This document shows, one piece after another, positions 60,533 to 64,000 of a stretch of 64,000 nt of DNA (position 1 is the first letter of the stretch; each line of letters begins with the position of its first letter). The translations under genes and the position numbers were made by a program. This DNA comes from Clostridiales bacterium (lineage in GTDB: Bacteria > Acidobacteriota > Aminicenantia > Aminicenantales > UBA8522). Location of the stretch: assembly GCA_029907205.1 (NCBI GenBank), contig JARYMI010000001.1, positions 62,001-126,000 on the forward strand, given 5' to 3'. The notes under the pieces were generated by a model. That model ran no database searches. It was not told the origin of the DNA and saw only the letters and a list, made by a program, of their open reading frames with translations.

Positions 60533-62453
60533 GGCTCCATTTCTCCAGCAGGCCGGTTGCCTTCCGGCGCAACGTTCTATTCCAGAAAAATCTCCGCTGG
60601 CTCAACCTGGCGATATGCTCGGCTGCCTCCCGCAGCTCGAGGTCAGCGGCGATTCTCAGGTGCTCGAGGAGAACCCTGTTTCTCAGTCCGAAAGGCGAGG
60701 GTTTAAGAAAAAACATCTTCAGGGCTTTTTTCCTGCTCCCTTCTTCTTTCTTCAGGATGATCAAGGCCTCTTTTTTCTGCGAAAAATCGCCCTTGCGGAG
60801 GACCGCGAAGAGGAAATCTTCGTCACAGGCTGACAAATGCCTCATGGCTCGCAGCGACTTGAGCTTGATCAAGCGGTCGCCCAGGCCAAATATGTTCTTC
60901 AGCGTGGCCAGCGAAAGCGGGGAATCAACCTCAGCCAGGGTTTCGGCCATTCTCTCAAGAAAACGGCGGTCGGACTTCCTCTGCTCGAGGCTCAGGTTGA
61001 AGTAAAAAATCCCGTCGGAAAAAAGCTGGAAAAACGTCCGCAAGATCGTGGGCGTCACCTTGTTCTCCTCGAAAATGGTCTCGAGGTAATAATTGACCCC
61101 TAAGGCGCTCCGGGGCAAACGCTTAACGAAGTAGGTGAGCTCCGGACTATCTTCCCCCTTGAGAACGCTTTTTTCGATGAAGTCGGTCAGGTCGGCTCTG
61201 ATTTTTCCAAAAAGGGGCTCGGCTGAGAGGGTATCGGCTTTTTTCTCAAGGAGCTCGAAAAGGGATTTCAGGAATTCAAGATCTCTGTCCCTGGTGATGC
61301 TCTCCCATTCCTCAAGGACCGCAGCGAGCAGGCCTGAGGCGGCTTCTTTTCTCGGGTCAGAAGCGAGGACATTCAAGAGCATCGAGCGATAGTTCCTGCA
61401 GAGAAGCTCGCGATCAAGGACTGGCTTTTTGCGGGCTGAAATCTCGCGGAGAACCCCGGAAAATGCCTCCCTGAAGGAGAGGGGGAGAGAAGCCGGCCAG
61501 CCACCGGCCATGAATTCCTCAATCCTCTTCCTGAAGTGCGGCGATTGTTCGAGCAAGGCCGCGTTTCGGCAGGCTTCCTCCTTTAGGCAACCTGCCACCC
61601 TCAGGCATTTTTCCGAACCCAACAGCCGAGAGAAAATATCCAGGCTCGCGGTATCGAATTGACCGCCTGAAGCCATTTCTCTTAGAAGCAAAGAGGCCAA
61701 GTCCTGATCTCTTGCTCCGGCAGCAATCCCCCTCAACTCGCAAAGTTTGTCTTCTTCTTTGATGGACCTTTCCCTGAGGATTTTCCTTGCTGTTTCGAAG
61801 GCACACCTCTGGTACTCTTCTTCAGCCTCGGTTTTCAAGCAGGCAAAGAATCGGCCAAAATCTTCAAGCTGCTCCTTGTCTTCTACAATCCTGGCCAGGT
61901 TGATTTCGCCGATGACGCGAGAATAAGATGCTGCCACCTGGCGGATTTTTTGGGGATCTTGGTGCCTGACAGATTCAGAGAGCAGGTAAGTCCAGACATC
62001 TTTGATTTCATAGCCTTCGCCGGCCAGAAGCTCTGAATAATCCAACTCTTCAATGGCAAAGGGAAGGATTTTTTCTTTTTCCAAAAGGTAACGGATTCCG
62101 CCCGCCCTGGCGATTTCTTGGGGTGTGAGCGACAGAAAGCCGATCAGAGTTTGCCAATCCTCGATCGTTGCGTCTTCCCTCGCCTCAAGGCTCAGTATCC
62201 GGCGGATGTGGAATAGATGAGCCACCTCCTCCCAGAGCTTGTCTTTTTCCCAAGTCTTGCCGTCTACCACCACCGAGTGAGGAGTGAAAGCGATTTTCAA
62301 GCCCGGAGAGAATTTCTGGAGAACGTCCATTTTCTCCTTGAGGTCCTTAATTGATTGCAAAAAGGCGGGATGTTCTTTGGGATAAAGAGAGGCGCTCTTG
62401 AGCGCTAGCCTGAAGCTCCTGAGGAAATCCTGGAGAGCCTCTTCTTTATTCAT
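60519..62453 (-). CDS. HEAT-type alpha-helical protein with N-terminal shared module (cassette 2, gene 1)
   Basis: A 644-residue helical protein. Residues ~1-125 are the shared module (LRSFRLALKSASLYPKEHPA, IAFTPHSVVVDGK, WQTLIGFLSLTPQE). The remainder is helical with repeat-like stretches (ISARKKPVLDRELLCRNYRS, ATLKNIFGLGDRLIKLKSLR, AMRHLSACDEDFLFAVLRKG), ending in HEAT-like helices. It precedes the HD gene exactly as in cassette 1 and overlaps it by 14 bases. ATG 62453. An extended -10 promoter lies upstream. Confidence 0.78.
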   Translation of the reverse strand: MNKEEALQDFLRSFRLALKSASLYPKEHPAFLQSIKDLKEKMDVLQKFSPGLKIAFTPHSVVVDGKTWEKDKLWEEVAHLFHIRRILSLEAREDATIEDWQTLIGFLSLTPQEIARAGGIRYLLEKEKILPFAIEELDYSELLAGEGYEIKDVWTYLLSESVRHQDPQKIRQVAASYSRVIGEINLARIVEDKEQLEDFGRFFACLKTEAEEEYQRCAFETARKILRERSIKEEDKLCELRGIAAGARDQDLASLLLREMASGGQFDTASLDIFSRLLGSEKCLRVAGCLKEEACRNAALLEQSPHFRKRIEEFMAGGWPASLPLSFREAFSGVLREISARKKPVLDRELLCRNYRSMLLNVLASDPRKEAASGLLAAVLEEWESITRDRDLEFLKSLFELLEKKADTLSAEPLFGKIRADLTDFIEKSVLKGEDSPELTYFVKRLPRSALGVNYYLETIFEENKVTPTILRTFFQLFSDGIFYFNLSLEQRKSDRRFLERMAETLAEVDSPLSLATLKNIFGLGDRLIKLKSLRAMRHLSACDEDFLFAVLRKGDFSQKKEALIILKKEEGSRKKALKMFFLKPSPFGLRNRVLLEHLRIAADLELREAAEHIARLSQRRFFWNRTLRRKATGLLEKWSLGQA

Positions 62454-62478
62454 CTTTCATGGTGCAGCCAACTTTTTT

Positions 62479-62487
62479 ATTATATCA
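62479..62487 (-). promoter_or_regulatory. Extended -10 promoter of HEAT/HD cassette 2
   Basis: Minus strand TGATATAAT (TGn plus perfect TATAAT at 62479-62484), 25 bases before ATG 62453; no clear -35, as allowed for extended -10 promoters. Confidence 0.55.
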
Positions 62488-62613
62488 AATTCAGTGAATT
62501 AGGGGGACGCCATACGTAATAAACTTAATTTTGGCGCAATTCCGGTTAGCCTTTGCCCTCATTTCCCTAGTGCAATCAAGGGGGATTATAAGGTCAGGCG
62601 GCTTTGAGAGGAA

Positions 62614-62691
62614 TGGCGGGGCCGACGAGACTTGAACTCGCGACCTCTGGCGTGACAGGCCAGCGTTCTAACCAAACTGAACTACGACCCC
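62614..62691 (-). tRNA. tRNA-Asp (anticodon GTC)
   Basis: Acceptor GGGGTCG pairs with CGGCCCC (one G-U). D arm GTTCAGTTTGGTTAGAAC, anticodon loop CTGTCAC (GTC) on a 5-bp stem CTGGC/GCCAG, T arm GCGAGTTCAAGTCTCGT. The discriminator G and CCA are encoded (CCA at 62614-62616). Confidence 0.95.
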
Positions 62692-62707
62692 GCCGGAGGG
62701 TAAAAAA

Positions 62708-62736
62708 ATTATAATCGGAACAGCGATGCTTTGCAA
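62708..62736 (-). promoter_or_regulatory. tRNA-Asp promoter
   Basis: Minus strand TTGCAA (62731-62736), 17-base spacer, perfect TATAAT (62708-62713), 16 bases before the tRNA. Confidence 0.75.
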
Positions 62737-62816
62737 TCCCTCGGGCAACGCCCCCAAGCTCTGTAATTAAATTTGGATCATCTCCCGATCAGTTGAATGG
62801 AATGTGTATAATTATC

Positions 62817-62900
62817 ATGCTTGAAAAAGAGATTGGACATCCGGTATCTCCAATGGAGAGTAGAAATATCACGTCTCTATGGCCTACAAACAAGAAATAG
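62817..62900 (+). CDS. Possible 27-residue ORF before the radical SAM gene
   Basis: A short frame starting MLEKEIGHPVSP and ending SLWPTNKK, 12 bases before the radical SAM start. It could be a peptide substrate, but there is no ribosome-binding site and no Cys. A TATAAT at 62807-62812 ends 4 bases before its ATG, so transcription would probably start within or after that codon. More likely part of the leader than a gene. Confidence 0.2.
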   Translation: MLEKEIGHPVSPMESRNITSLWPTNKK

Positions 62901-62912
62901 GTTAGATTATGA

Positions 62913-63926
62913 ATGATGAAAAAATTCTATGTTCAGTGGCATCTGCTCGATCGCTGCCAGCTCCGTTGCCAGCATTGCTACCAGGAAGATTTCTCCGCAA
63001 AGGGAGAATTATCTTGGGACGAGCTCCTGATAGTTGCTCAGAATCTTTTAGCCACGATGGAAAAATGGGCGGCAAAACTCGAAGTAGCCCTGACGGGCGG
63101 TGAACCATTTCTTCAAAAAGAACTTCCCGAACTTTTAGCCATGCTCAATTCATCGCCTCAGGTGGCGGAAATCAGCATCATTACCAACGGCCTCATCTTT
63201 CCTTCGTGGACTAAGGACCTAAAGTCCCGGTCCAAGTTTAAAGGGTTCAAAATCTCCGTTGACGGGACGGCGGCCCGGACAAATGATTTGATTAGAGGTG
63301 AAGGTGCCTTCTTAAAGGTAATGGAGGGAATGAAAAAACTGAAGAGTTTAGGTCTTCCCTTCATCATCATTTTTACGGCGATGAAAAGAAACTGGCAGGA
63401 GGCAGCGCAGCTTTTCGAGTTAGCTAAAGAAACGGGGGCAGCTGGATTTATCATTGAAAGATTCATTCCCTTAGGACAAGGGAAGGACAAAACCAGCGAG
63501 GTTCTTTCTGGAGAGGAATTTTGGCTTCTGTGGCAGCAAATTCTCAGCCGTTGCGGCCTGGAGGCGGAGCCCGAAGAACTTATTCCTTACCGAGCCATTA
63601 AAGTTGAAATTGGCCGAGGCGGCCGGTACCGCGTCTATGGCTCGGAATGCATCGTTCCCCAGGATGGAATGGCCTTGATGCCGGACGGCACCGTTTTTCC
63701 TTGCCGCCGATTCCCTGTCCCCATAGGTAACCTTCTCCAAACGTCGCTCGATGAAATCTGGCAAACATTAGCCCTGCTTAAAGATTTGAGGAATAAAGAG
63801 AAGTTCGAGGGCCGCTGCCGTCTCTGCCCAGTAAGCAATTGCTTCGGTTGCCGGGCCATGGCCTATGCTCTGACTGGCAACCCTTTGACCGCTGACCCTC
63901 ATTGCTGGCTCTCACCTATCTCATAA
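62913..63926 (+). CDS. Radical SAM protein with SPASM-type C-terminus
   Basis: A 337-residue radical SAM enzyme. The cluster motif is DRCQLRCQHCYQ (C-x3-C-x2-C), followed by ALTGGEPFLQ (SAM binding), IITNGLIF and KISVDG. A Cys-rich SPASM-like tail binds one or more further Fe-S clusters: SECIVPQDGMAL, GTVFPCRRFPVPIGNL, CRLCPVSNCFGCRAMAY and DPHCW. The tail resembles NirJ/AhbC/PqqE-type enzymes, which act on haem precursors or peptides. No haem or PQQ genes adjoin it. ATG 62913 is used; a second ATG at 62916 is possible. Confidence 0.9.
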   Translation: MMKKFYVQWHLLDRCQLRCQHCYQEDFSAKGELSWDELLIVAQNLLATMEKWAAKLEVALTGGEPFLQKELPELLAMLNSSPQVAEISIITNGLIFPSWTKDLKSRSKFKGFKISVDGTAARTNDLIRGEGAFLKVMEGMKKLKSLGLPFIIIFTAMKRNWQEAAQLFELAKETGAAGFIIERFIPLGQGKDKTSEVLSGEEFWLLWQQILSRCGLEAEPEELIPYRAIKVEIGRGGRYRVYGSECIVPQDGMALMPDGTVFPCRRFPVPIGNLLQTSLDEIWQTLALLKDLRNKEKFEGRCRLCPVSNCFGCRAMAYALTGNPLTADPHCWLSPIS

Positions 63927-63933
63927 TTTGATT

Positions 63934-64000
63934 TTAGATGAGGGAGTCAAGAAGGGTCATCTTGTCTTCGTAATCGATAAAGAGGCTGGCTTTGCCTTTG
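63934..64000 (-). CDS. C-terminal fragment of a gene entering from the right edge
   Basis: On the minus strand 64000-63934 is open and ends ASLFIDYEDKMTLLDSLI with TAA (63934-63936). The composition is protein-like, but only about 21 residues are visible and no family can be named. It would be convergent with the radical SAM gene. Confidence 0.4.
   Translation of the reverse strand, partial: KGKASLFIDYEDKMTLLDSLI

Noticed and set aside
62817-62900. RiPP precursor for the radical SAM enzyme
   Set aside because: No Cys, no leader-like motif, no ribosome site and a -10 box only 4 bases before its ATG; listed with low confidence only.
1-64000. CRISPR arrays, insertion sequences, prophage or integrase genes
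   Set aside because: No regularly spaced repeats and no transposase or phage genes were seen. The only recombinase is a housekeeping XerC/D protein.

Overview
The window reads as chromosome of a diderm (Gram-negative-type) bacterium, GC-rich and gene-dense. Support for a double membrane: a LolA-type lipoprotein carrier, a TolC/adaptor/RND efflux operon, a TonB-like protein, lipobox-bearing lipoproteins and a predicted outer-membrane barrel. No single gene fixes the phylum. The overall flavour (many GT-C glycosyltransferases, TPR lipoproteins, HEAT/HD proteins, radical SAM enzymes) would fit Acidobacteriota/Aminicenantes-like lineages, but that is inference only. There is no insertion sequence, prophage or CRISPR array.

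Layout. 1-15.9 kb: an envelope-glycan region with two long GT-C paralogues (the first runs in from the left edge), a GT39-like enzyme, a GT2 polyprenyl-phosphate sugar synthase, a third diverged GT-C protein of AT-rich composition, a JAMM/GNAT pair, a beta-propeller/SGNH secreted hydrolase, a TonB-like pair and a VapBC toxin-antitoxin locus. 15.9-19.8 kb: lepA-mtnA-tsaD on the minus strand. 20-25.7 kb: tatA, a coiled-coil methyltransferase, a ROK kinase, tRNA-Leu, an outer-membrane protein and an eRF1-like protein behind a structured leader. 25.7-32 kb: a TetR-controlled tripartite efflux operon. 33-36.4 kb: xerD and an MBL hydrolase, divergent from a methyltransferase / MPN-like / AMMECR1 operon. 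36.4-42.7 kb: an HD-GYP-like plus HEAT cassette, TPR protein, DUF374 acyltransferase and sodium:solute symporter. 42.8-50.3 kb: three short-chain-type epimerases interleaved with PAP2 and CPBP membrane enzymes, then lolA and a sigma/anti-sigma/bactofilin-like operon. 50.3-53.9 kb: rplM-rpsI-rpsB-tsf-pyrH-frr. 54-58.8 kb: rhomboid, TPR lipoprotein, der, GerMN protein, amidase. 58.8-64 kb: tmRNA, a second HEAT plus HD cassette, tRNA-Asp, a radical SAM/SPASM enzyme and a gene fragment at the right edge.

The most unusual observations are: (1) two paralogous two-gene cassettes (HEAT-type protein followed by HD-type protein) whose four products share an N-terminal module; (2) a ~122-125 bp highly structured repeat present twice, each time just upstream of a promoter and in the same orientation relative to it; (3) a recurring leaderless-promoter layout in which a TATAAT-like -10 box lies 6-8 nt before the start codon and no Shine-Dalgarno is present, which also corrects several start codons; (4) several non-ATG starts, including TTG for both rpsB and rpsI.
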